From Nephromyces sp. MM_2019 (lineage: Eukaryota; Apicomplexa; Aconoidasida; Nephromycida), in assembly GCA_015657535.1 (NCBI GenBank), contig JADHZB010001530.1, positions 164,956 through 228,955 on the forward strand: a stretch of 64,000 nucleotides of DNA. Reading direction: 5' to 3'. The notes below the pieces were generated by a model. It searched no databases. It saw nothing but the letters and a program-made list of their open reading frames with translations, and was not told the DNA's origin. The translations under genes and the position numbers were made by a program. Positions 39,919 to 50,085 of this stretch are shown here, piece by piece (positions within the stretch are counted from its first letter, which is position 1; each line of letters starts with the position of its first letter).

Positions 39919-40893
39919 TTAGTTTATGTCACATTCCTGCTCTGCTCTTTGCTTGTGTCTATCTTCACTGATTGCCCTCCGGGGATCTCCTTGCCATTCA
40001 GCTAATACAAACTCAAGGCTGCTTAATAATGAAAGCAAAAAGCTTAAAAAAAATTTGAAAACCTTTATATGTCCTGTTCGATCTTCGTCAACACTTATGG
40101 CAACGTTGACAACCCCCTAATTTCCAAGACATAGTCATGCCATTCAGCTAAAGCACACCGCCATTGAATATGCGATATACCTTCTTGGAGCCTGAAGTTG
40201 GACTTTCTTGTTTGCTCTCGCCAGCCCTTTTTGTGGTATCTCCGCTTTTCGCCTCTTTTTTGTTTGTTTGATTGTTTTTCTTCGCCTCTATTTAATAAAA
40301 ATGGGTGCAATTAGGTGAAAGATTATGGAATAAGGGCCAAATTCAAACTTGGGGCCTTTCGTGTTATTGCTGGTAACTCCCCTTTTACCCCCAGATTCGT
40401 ACAAAACCAGGCTTCCGAACAAGCTGAGCAAGTATTAAAGAAAGTTAGGCGCTGCTGCATATGCTTATGGTTATTTGTCGCCTGGTTTCATTGTAGAACG
40501 TACCATTAATCCAACTGTTACGTGCCTCTTCAGAAGGTGCGCAAAAGATTTGTTGGTTTCCTGACACGGTTCTCAGACTAGAGGATACTATTTTCAACTC
40601 ATTTGATGATTTCAGAGGGCAAGTACCATGAAACAAGAATGCAAAGCCTGTAGAATTTCCTTTAAAAATATTGGTCAGCGTTTCCGTGTAATCTCAGAAA
40701 TATTTAAGCATACATCCAACTCCGTTAGCAATGGAAAAGAAAGGGGGATGCACCTCCTCCCAGAAAAAGGCCCTGCAAAAAAGTTCAACCCTTTTTTAAA
40801 CAAAGAAAGAGCCTTTGTCATAGCCTGCTTACATTACTGGTTTTCCTGCTTCCGATATAGTAAGTGCCCTCCCAGAGATGTCTCCAACAGTAT
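39919..40893 (-). CDS. PH-like domain protein, exons partly resolved
   Basis: Exons supported by splice signals and phase: about 40893-40837 (RHLWEGTYYIGSRKTSN, GTAAGC donor), 40647 to about 40536 (ELKIVSSSLRTVSG, then FCAPSEEARNSWIN with GTACGT donor), 40423-40389 (ACSEAWFCTNLG), 40285-40181 (lysine-rich: KEAKSGDTTKRAGESKQ) and a last exon 40018-39919 (LEFVLAEWQGD to a TAA). A 19-20 nt micro-exon (GLFLGG) near 40.77 kb would join the first two. One further joining exon before the last is not resolved. The pattern of beta strands followed by SEEARNSWI matches the end of a pleckstrin-homology fold, with the conserved tryptophan of the C-terminal helix. PH domains bind phosphoinositides or proteins. 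The assignment is by eye. Confidence 0.4.
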
Positions 40894-41146
40894 TCCTTTA
40901 TTTTTCTGTTGTTGTTTGAGTCTTTTTATTTGCTAGATAAACTGTTTACTTTGTCGTAGAATGCCGTAGTTGATCCTGCTGTACTGCTAATTAATATGCT
41001 AGTAACAGTGATGGTCTGGAAACGAAGTCTCACATGTGGAACCATCTTTAAAGGCCCCTTCTTGGAGATATCACAAGCTAGCCATGGCGAAGAGCAGCAT
41101 TTATTTTACTGCTTTTTTTAAGCAGTGATGAAGCTGTGAAAACAAT

Positions 41147-42115
41147 TTAAATACCTTTCATCGTATCATTTAAAAAAGTCGCATATACCGGATCACTGTC
41201 CTCAGCTTGTGCTGGGTCACTGTCCTTAGCTCGTGCTGGATTACTGTCATTGGCTTGTGCTTTTAAGTTAGGCTCAAATTTTAACGAAGCTTTCGCTGTA
41301 AAATGAAAAAATAAGCCTTGTATGTCTTCTTTAATGATAGACGAACATGAGAGCATACCCTCTAATACATTTGCCTGAGCTTGTAACCTGTGTGCTACTG
41401 CCCTATTGTGAGTAATTTCTTGTATTATCACGCGCCTTCCAAACGCGATGGACTGTGGATCATCATCTTTTAGTTCATCCGAGTCGCTTAAGGAGTCCTC
41501 CGCCACTGAGGATCACTTAAGAGTAAAATTTAGAGGAGGCTTACAGGGCTAAAGTGATACATACACTCGCTTATTTCGAAAAGGTTTTGGGCGATTTTTC
41601 TTTTTTTGTTAGCCTCCAGGAAAAGCTCGGAAGCGCCGGCGGCTTTTCCTGCCTAGAATCATAAAATTTCAAAATGTGGAATCATTCATTTAGAGCTAAA
41701 GTATCACCTGGTGAATTTCTTCAGCGTCATCCAAATCGATTTCAATCCCAGGTTTCGGTACAGCTTCGTCGGCCTCTTTTTTTATCCCCAGGCCATGAAC
41801 AGTAGCTGCTCTACTTTGGATCTGTAAAAACATTTGTAACTTTGCTGATATTAACCATGGTTAGTTGGTTTTCATAGCCCAACCATTGTTTACCTTCATA
41901 AAACGTGCGGACCCGTGGTGATTTCCCACTATAGTTCCATGCTTTTCTTGCATCCTTCCAATGCAACAAGTTGCCACATTTGTAACTACTAGGTACCATA
42001 AAATTGCTACGTGACCGATAATTACTGGTATCGCCTTCATCTTATCAGCCCATGCAGTATTATGGTCTAAGACTAGTGAAGACTTATATGCACTAGAACT
42101 AAAAAGTTGAGACAT
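41147..42115 (-). CDS. Protein with recessed hydrophobic segment and DSDP repeats
   Basis: Exons 42115-41894, 41821-41708, 41652-41545 and 41497-41147 are all phase 0, for about 264 residues. The hydrophobic segment is at residues about 29-50 (VIIGHVAILWYLVVTNV), after a polar N-terminus, so it could be a recessed signal or a membrane anchor. Exon 2 is acidic (GIEIDLDDAEEIHQ) and exon 3 helical (SELFLEANKKRKIAQNLF). Exon 4 starts with DSLSDSDELKDDD and ends with three about 10-residue repeats (PARAKDSDP, PAQAEDSDP). The acceptor of exon 4 is weak; another at 41505 would break phase. No family was recognised. In layout it resembles the plus-strand gene at 42961-44750. Confidence 0.45.
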
Positions 42116-42960
42116 CACCCTTAAATTTACATCTAGCTTTGCTGGTGCCGCGTAATAAGATTCCTACTTTATAGCTCGAGGCTCATAATTATTGCAATAT
42201 CCTCAGGCGAGGCATTATAAGAACTCCGCCTGTAAGATTCCGCCCATGAAAAAACTTGCGCGATTTGCTAAATCATGAAATGCATCGTGCCGTATGGAGT
42301 GGTTATACAACATTCAGCTGGTATAAAAAATGCTAGTAAAGTAGCAAGGCCGCATATGCTAGTACCTTGCTTATTCCTAAATATGAAAATCAAACGAATT
42401 AGTCGAAGAAGAGGTAACAGTTTGCAACGTGCACGTTGCCCGAAGTATCATTCATAATTAAGGAAAGGTCGAAACAGCCATCGCAGTAATTTCTTGCATG
42501 AATATTATAAATTCAGCAATTGGGGGGATACTAGTTGCTATTCTATTACTTGGACGCAATAGCACTTCTGACACACGACAATTTTGATCATATTATGGCA
42601 TACCTATCATGGGCCAGTAGCCGCGGGCTGTACATACATTGCGGGTTTTCCACTGCAAAATGACATCATTCAAATATTAACTGCTAAATTAAACTTGATT
42701 TAAACGATACAAGGAAATTTTGATCTTTTTTATGCAGATACCTCAGATTCGAAATCCTTTTGAGGCGTGAATCACGCTGGGTAGTATTCCCAAACCTGCA
42801 ACTCTCAAAAGGTGACCTAGCTTGTGTATGCAGTCGTACAATCAATGTAGCTCTAAGTGGTTATTGGTACGAACTTATTTACAAGCTACATGTAATGCCC
42901 TACTTCTCAGAATAAAGGGAGATAATACTAATTTTTGCATTAGTTTGACTGGAAAGCACC

Positions 42961-44750
42961 ATGTACCAGAGTGCCGCTACACGGCATTACCACCGCCAAG
43001 GAAATGCCCGTACACCCAAAGAAGCGACTTTTGCATATTCTTTCCATCGTGCGGCAGCGCTTGCATGGATGGTATACATTCTTGCGGTATCACTAGAAGG
43101 AACCGTATGCTATGGCACCAACGTGAACGCAGCGTTGCGCATAGGCGCATCAGTGTCTTCCGCCATAGCAAACAACAGCAGTTCAAAACTACAGAATGCA
43201 CCCAAGAATCAAGCCAAGCCCATTGCGAAAACAACTGCAAGAGCAGCCAGCAAGGCGGAAAGCACACATGGTACGTCAATGGCCTCTGTGCAGCATACGA
43301 AGTTAAAATCTTCTGGTCGTCGTTCCTCCTTGATGGATATTGATAAGTTAAGTGTTCTAATATCATGCTAGATAAAAAGGCTTCTAAATTTGAAAACTTA
43401 CTGGGTAAGCACGGCGAATTATACCAGAAAAGCAAATAAATCTGGCACAGGATATATCTTTATCCTTATATTAATATTTCGGCATAGATAGCAGCTACTT
43501 GCTATTGCAAGATCTGCGTAACGCACTTCAAAAGCAAGAAAGACTTCAACCCTTGAAAAAAGTAACGCAACGCAAAAACGGTTGATTCAAAAAATAGAAA
43601 TTGAGCGCGCCCTATGTTTAGAAGCGCAAGAAAGCAGCTAATAAAGAAAGTTTCGGGCTTCCAGGTTGCCAAGTCGCTAAGGTAGCTTCTATTCCTTCGA
43701 GTGAAGCTCAGAAACATTGATTCATATATATTTAACCATAATTTGTCTGCCGCAGACTGGGAAACTAGAAATGGCGCTGGACCCACATAATGTGCAAAAA
43801 ACAAAGCCCGTCAAGCTTGTTATAAGCGCTAATTCGCTAGATATCTATCAAGGTAGTGAAGAAAATGTAGCACTACGATACGACAAAATGCTATATAGAA
43901 AGAGCGGAACGATTCCTTACAGAAAAAGAAGCCAAGCCATCACAAAAAATTCTTTTCATGGACATGCAAATGCCCGAAGAAACGCTCGACTGGGACAGAG
44001 AATGTGTTACTATAAGCATTGCAGATGTGAAATTGCCAAATAAAAATTTAATATAGGCTGGAAAGTTTACCATAAGAAACATCCAACAGTATTCTGTGCG
44101 GATAGTACAGACTCACGCAAGTAATCACAACAAAATAAAAGGAATAGTAGAAAAACGAGTACATGTTATCAGAGTAAACTTGAAACAACAGCGAGTGGAT
44201 GGGGCTAATCGCGGAGGCAGTATATTGCTTTAATAGTCAGGAAAAACTTGAGAAGCCACCAGAACAATTGGCAGGTAGCATATGACTGAAATATTGATGT
44301 AAACGATGTAAATGCGTGCTTAGACAAGGGAATTGATGTAAAGCTGCCAGAGAAAAGCAACAAGGAAGAGGTAAGCACCTCAAGAAAAGCACAAAAAGCG
44401 TGCCATAATGGGTCTCCTCAGCGTAAAAAGAAAGCAGCCTTGGAACGAGGTATATAACATATACTAAAAGTACGTAACGGTGCAGAAATTCATTTCCGAC
44501 GCAGAGAATGCATTGAAGAAAAAACAGGCAGAAAAGGAAGAGGAGGACGATAAGAAAACAGGACTTGTAGATGAAATTGAAATTGAAGGGCTAACAGAAG
44601 GGTCACCTAAGGTAAAAAGTTCAAACAAATCAATTTATTGACAAGCATAGCAGTGGTCATATGCAGATAACATTAAATGGTGTGGATATCCCCGTGAGCC
44701 CTACAAAATCGCCAGAGGAAGCATCAAATTTCCAAGAGACTTCGAAATAA
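42961..44750 (+). CDS. Lysine-rich coiled-coil protein with recessed hydrophobic segment, 12 exons
   Basis: Proposed exons: 42961-43270, 43372-43404, 43488-43561, 43622-43681, 43756-43852, 43899-44005, 44057-44173, 44241-44274, 44324-44370, 44422-44449, 44505-44611, 44646-44750. All phases agree, for about 372 residues. Introns are compact, about 35-101 nt. Residues about 31-47 are hydrophobic (AAALAWMVYILAVSL), after a basic N-terminus. Then comes an Ala/Ser/Lys part, a helical segment (LLLQDLRNALQKQERLQ), a basic segment (IKGIVEKRVHVIR) and a strongly charged coil ([23 protein letters not shown]). The end is acidic and proline-containing (DIPVSPTKSPEE). Exon 1 may extend to 43351 with a 20-nt intron. 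An in-frame TAG at 44054-44056 is avoided only if the intron 44006-44056 (or a 30-nt version, 44027-44056) is removed. No family was recognised. The gene converges on KRI1, 213 bp between stop codons. Confidence 0.45.
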
Positions 44751-44963
44751 AGCAAAGTGGTTCAGCAAAAAATTTTTTTATATTAAAAAAATATCAGAAC
44801 TTAAAATTTAAGTCTTATACAAGGCTTATAATATTTAAATTGCGAGTGAGCACCGCTAAACCATACAGTGGAAATAAAGACGTTCAACATGGTACTGCAG
44901 TAGCCTTGGGACATCAACGATACAAAAAGATTTGCATTCTACAGGGGTCCACTCAACACACTT

Positions 44964-47900
44964 CTAGGAGCCGCGCGTTAGCCCGTACGCCTGCAACCGA
45001 TCCTCGGGTAAAGCTGAACGCAGGAAAATATTTTGTAATATTTTTTTAAGAAAAAAAAGCAATTCAAAACTTTCTTACCATTTAAGCGTGAACCTCGTTT
45101 GTTAGAGTGTCCCCTAGAACCTGAAAATTTGTTGGGTAGGCTTTTGCGCTCTTTTACATTACTTTTGGTATACTGATCGCGCGGAGATTTGGGCTCTTCA
45201 GCATACTTTTTCGTGCCCTGATATTCCCAAGCAAGAAAACCTAAAAATTTTTTTCAAGCCTAAGCAAGCACTAAGATGCATAACTGCACAGCATACAGTG
45301 ATTTCATTTAAACAAAAAAAATTGCAAGGATAGTGCTAAGTTGAATAATATTCTGTAGCAAGAGGGAAAAAGGGAAAAAGAGAAAGAATGACTCCATAAT
45401 CTGCACGTTTTAATGGTAGCTTTATTTCGTTTTCATTGGTATGCAAGGATTTTTGCACAAGACATGCCAACAACTAAAAAGGGAACGCAGTTTTTTTACC
45501 GCTTTAGATGAAGATCTATAAGGGGCTAATTTCTTCAACGAAGCAACAGAATTCAGTTCCGCGTCAGTCCTGAAAAAAAAATTTCATATTCAGAAGTGGT
45601 TAACTAGTCTGGCAGCCAACTCAAAGATAAATATCAAAAGTGACTTACTTTTCCAGAATTTCTGAAATGTCGAAACCATAATTTTCCTTCTGTACTTCAC
45701 TGTATTTGAACCTCGTAGGCAAATCGCCACCTATGATGTCCTCGTAATTTAGTTGGAAGTATTCATCCAGGTAAGCACTAGCGCTCGACAGTTCCGGTGC
45801 AACGAAGCTTTTCGGTGGCTGAACCAAAAAAAATGATCAATGAATAAGGAATCGTGAGGATTGAGGAAGAGCGGGCAGAAGACACCACAGAAGACTCACC
45901 CCATGACCTTGCGGAACCTTTTTAGATAAAAATCGATGTGGATGCTGCTTTAAGTTATAGCAAGATCGGCACAAGGTGTAATCTTTGCAAGTCGAGCAGT
46001 CGAACCTAAAAGCAAGCACACAAGGGCACCGATAAATTCCTTCGTAACGAGAATATACCGTGAAAATCCATAAATTTGTAGGACTAATAAAGTCCCATAT
46101 ATTGACAGTCCACATATATCGATCAGAACCTTACCGTTTCTGCCCCTCAGGGATACCAGTGCCACAAACGTCACACATCCACCACTCATAATCCAAACCA
46201 GTGTAAGCAGAATTTCCGGCGTCACCATCCTGCTCAAGTGAAGAAGGCTGTTGCCCTTCTATCTCACTAGCTGCAGCACCTGAGTCAGCAGGATTTTCAC
46301 CATTAGCCACAGGAGCATATGGTAGACCATCATCTAAAACAGCGCCACGTTTTCTTGAAAAATAGCGTGCAAGCCTTCTTTGTTGCTTTAGCATTTTTTT
46401 CCCAGAAACCTCTGCCGTCTCAGTGAATTCCACTATTTCTTCAAACTCAGTAGGCGGCTTAACTGAAAATTAACGCAATAACATAAATTTAGAAATACTA
46501 GTATCATCAGCAAGAAAACAAAACAGAAATAAAACATACGTAATTCCTTCTTCCGTAAAATTTCTTCAGCCTCATCGTATTCCTCGTTAAAAATGGCTTG
46601 CATTGCTGTGTTATGCTTCTCGGGATCAAAGTCTTCATCTAAATCGATCATATTACCTGTACAAAAAAATATAAAAGATGGGAGATATTAGTTAAAAGCA
46701 TAACTTCAAATATGAGTAGCGAGCATACCTATATCTTCACGTCCGGAAATTTTTTCAATCTTTTGTATCCTCTCCAAAATTTCGGCCTTCTTTAAATTCT
46801 TAAGGCGTTTAAGCTCTTCGCGCTTCCTTAACTGATGAGCAAAAGTATGGGCAAAAAGTTGGACCTACGAAATTCCTTTACTTTAAAAGCATAAATTTTA
46901 CCTTCTCTTCTTCAACTCTGCTTTTTTTGTTATCTCGCTGTCGCTTTCTCTTCTCATTCTTCAGCCTAACGGACCCAGGTGTGTTCCTAGCGTACCCTTG
47001 TATTTTGCTTCCACCTTCTTCCTCATATCTAATAAAATAAAAGTCAATAAAATCGAAAAAACTTTTTCCTGCACATTCTGGGAAAAAAACAAAAACGTAT
47101 TTGATGAGTATTACGAAGTATTCTAGGTTGAGACAAACCTGAAGTTATAGGCAGCCTCATATTTATCCACCTCTGCAAGATGCTGCTCTTCCCGGTCATC
47201 GATAGTAGTCAATCTGCAATAAGGTAAGAATAATTACAGAGATTCTATCGAAAATATAAACAATACAGTACATAAAAAGTTCGATGGCATCTCCCAACAC
47301 ACACCTAGTTTTTCTTGGTTCAGCATCTTCAATAGAATTCTTCCAACCATTGTTCAAGATGTAATCTCTCAAGAATATTTCCTTTTCGTCTAGCTGTTCG
47401 TCAGATGCTGTAGGAAAGTTCAACGGTCAATAAATTCAGACACATCACATAAGTTTAACAATCTAGACAGCTTAATGCGCGGATTTTATAACCTATACAT
47501 ATACATGCATTTTAAAATATTGTTTAAAAGCAAAACAAATCAGTAAATCAGCAATAGAAGAATCTAATCATAATCTTATTCATACTCAGCGCATAATATA
47601 GCGCTTAAAATATATACGCACGAAGCAGCATAAAAATAACTCAATAAGAAGACTAACCCCAGTAATGCCTCATTATATCATCGGTAGTATCATTGCCTAA
47701 CTCAGTGGGCTGAAAAGAAAAAAAACCAAAATTTATAAAATTTATCTGGTGCCCAGTACCAAGAAGTGCATTGTATTCAGCTGCACTGAAAAATTCATCA
47801 AAATGGTAAAGTTAATACAAGCATACTAATAAATGAAATAAAAATGCAGACCTGCACTCCTTCAAGACAGTTTTCTTTGCTTAACTCCAGAAAGTCAGCC

Positions 47901-48994
47901 TCCTTTCCATCTAAGTCCAAGTCTGCAGCCGCTAAGAATTGGCTTTTGAGCAAATCTTGTTGCGCCTTGTACGACATCACTGCAGAGAGGTCAAGGTAAA
48001 ACAGCAAAATGGTATCTTCAGCAAACAAGGAGGGAATATCTTCATTAAATACGAGTATAATTTCCCAAAAATAGATAAATCAAGAAAAAAAAATTAGAGT
48101 GGGCCTTTTTACCTTCATCAGGCTGCACCAACTTCTTAGATGTAAGTTCTGCTTCTTTGGCAAATGCAGAGGGTCCATCTTTTATCAAAGAGTTACGCAG
48201 AAAGTCCGAATAAATTAGAGACTTCGGCTTAACCTGCGGAAAAAAGATCACAAATTTCATAAAAAAAAGGTACCCACCTCTCACAATACAAGAAACTACC
48301 GATTGAAACTTGTACACTTACGGCTTCTTCCTGAGTTGCGTTATTCACACCGGAATCCGCAAAATCAGATTCATCAAACCAATCATTTTGTGATGAATAT
48401 AGCGTTGGATCTTTCTGCTTTATCTTTTTTAAGGTTAAAAATATCTTTTCCTGAACCTTCTTAGTCAGTAAAACTGCATCCTCATCTTCAGACGACGAAT
48501 CCGATGTGTCATCTATACGAAGGAAAAAGCACATTTCCAACTCACAATGCACTGGCTTGTCATTAAAACAGTTTCTTGTGACGCATTCCCACCCTAATAT
48601 GAGCTTCAGAGTAACAGGGCCCTAAAAAATTTGCACCCACCATCCACAAAACATATAACTTCAAATACGCCAAAGAAAAACTTTCCGCAAATAAGTTAGT
48701 ATATTAGGCACTTTAAAAATATATGTCCAAGAAGAAAAAAATACCTTCGATTATATCCTTGTTCTGTGATAACTCCTCCCTTTTTTTCCTCTGCTCAAAA
48801 GCCGTCGCATATTTCTTATTTATGACTAGCTGATCCTGCTCTTTTGAACCTTTTTTATTTACTTTAGCATCAGCCGATGCAGTTTTGCAGGGCAGCTTCG
48901 CCTTCTGATTCTTCTTCGAAACTCCATTCCCAAGAGGACCCTTTCCAATAAAAGTACCCCCTTCATCGCTATCTGAGGAAGCCAGCAGATCCAT
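44964..48994 (-). CDS. KRI1: KRI1 ribosome-biogenesis factor with ZZ-type zinc finger, 16 exons
   Basis: KRI1 is a nucleolar protein needed for small-subunit (40S) assembly with Krr1. Exons: 48994-48745, 48512-48322, 48233-48113, 47979-47852, 47709-47658, 47407-47305, 47213-47139, 47028-46902, 46831-46729, 46656-46540, 46462-46135, 46005-45900, 45818-45649, 45569-45500, 45217-45079, 45013-44964. All phases agree, for about 709 residues, a normal family length. A TAA lies just before the ATG. Family motifs: INKKYATAFEQRKKREEL, SEDEDAVLLT, EIFLRDYILNNGW, FDPEKHNTAMQAIFNEEY, then the C-terminal domain (LDEYFQLNYEDIIGGDLPTR, SLKKLAPYR) and a basic tail ending RLQAYGL. Residues about 515-555 hold CDVC...CSTC...CRSC...HPH, a ZZ-type zinc-finger pattern, between the two KRI1 domains. 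Introns are short and lack the TG runs of the adaptin gene. Confidence 0.93.
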
Positions 48995-49228
48995 TTCTTA
49001 GCCCTGGCTCACAACAGGAATTTTTGCGTCCATTCGTGGCTGTACAGAGCGGGGATGCTGAAAGTTTCATAAGAATGGACATGCATTCCTACCCTTCCGC
49101 GAGAAAAGTTTGGTTCACCGTTTTACAGAAGCATAACACACAATTTCAGGAATGAAGAAAAGGCACAACTTTCAGTAAAAAGAAGAATTTAAAAGTAACT
49201 TTCTACTAAGAAATCTCCTCATTCAAAG

Positions 49229-50085
49229 CTCACGCCGAAACTCAAAGCGTGGATAACTTAATTAAAGACTTCACACAATGCCGCGCTGGCAAAGTTAGTT
49301 GTGCTAGACAGGTAGAATCTGCAAGAAAAGTTGCTGTAAGAAGAATAAAACGTCAGGGTAAGTTTTGAATTAGGATTTTCTCATATTTACCTGCTTTTAA
49401 GTAATCAAATAAAGTGTGTAAGGGCAAAGGTAGCATTCAGTATTTATCTTCTAAAGCAGCACCTGCTTGCTTTTTTGTTCATTTGAAGGTTCAAATTAAG
49501 GGTTGAGCGCCATTATGCAAGATTAATCTTCTCAAACTACGCCATAAGTGATTTCGACTCAAAAAGTTGAAATTCAATGAAAAGGTTAAAGCTAAAAGGA
49601 GCGACACTGATGAAGTAGCGTTCATCGAGGAGCTCCGCTAGAAAAGGTTCTGGAATGAGCTGTCAAACATGAATGAATACAAGAAAGGGAAAAACGATTG
49701 CATCCACGCACAGAAATCGAGCGAAGATGCTATTAACAAAGACTTTTATGAATAGCGCTCAAAAAGACTTGAAGGCCCGTGATATTTCAGCTGTTTCTAC
49801 ATTGAAGCTTGATTACAAACTTGAAATAAAATGATTCGTGGCAAGCACCAGAGAAACTGCAGCGGTGAGCGAATAGCTGAAAATCAAAGATTGGCTACAA
49901 TTGAAGAACCAGTGAAACTGCTGCGCTTAGCCGTTACCTTTTCTAATAATAAGTCCAGAAGCCAAATTCACTTTGAAATCTTCAAAAGTGTAAAGGCTTA
50001 AAAAGCAAATAACCCAGGAAAAAGCAAAGCAAAAATTGAGCCAGCAGGTTGACTACGCGCCTCTTGCGTGAACATTTTTTGCCAA
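49229..50085 (+). pseudogene. Decaying coiled-coil gene
   Basis: The first segment (49229-49357) looks intact: acceptor ATTCAAAG, then VDNLIKDFTQCRAGKVSC and a basic helix (ARKVAVRRIKRQ), with a GTAAGT donor. Further on, one frame from about 49552 to 49800 reads as a helical protein (VAFIEELR, then KRFWNELSNMNEYKKGKND, then SSEDAINKDFYE) broken by TAG codons and a final TGA. The following coil-like frames (49802-50085: TLKLDYKLEIK, LKIKDWLQLKNQ, KQITQEKAKQKLSQQ) also contain TGA, TAG and TAA. Each stop could derive from CAG, CAA or CGA by one C-to-T change. A 5' exon is missing. The alternative is several tiny introns. Confidence 0.4.

Noticed and set aside
45422..45499. KRI1 ending by read-through of exon 14 to a TAA at 45422
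   Set aside because: A GTAAAA donor at 45499 leads in phase to two more exons with a basic tail and RLQAYGL, which resemble the KRI1 C-terminus.
49552..50085. Alternative genetic code with TAG/TAA read as glutamine
   Set aside because: DECR ends with TAG right after a canonical SKL, KRI1 ends with TAG after its conserved C-terminus, and their exons plus adaptin contain no in-frame stops. TGA also interrupts the same coil frames. Decay explains this better.
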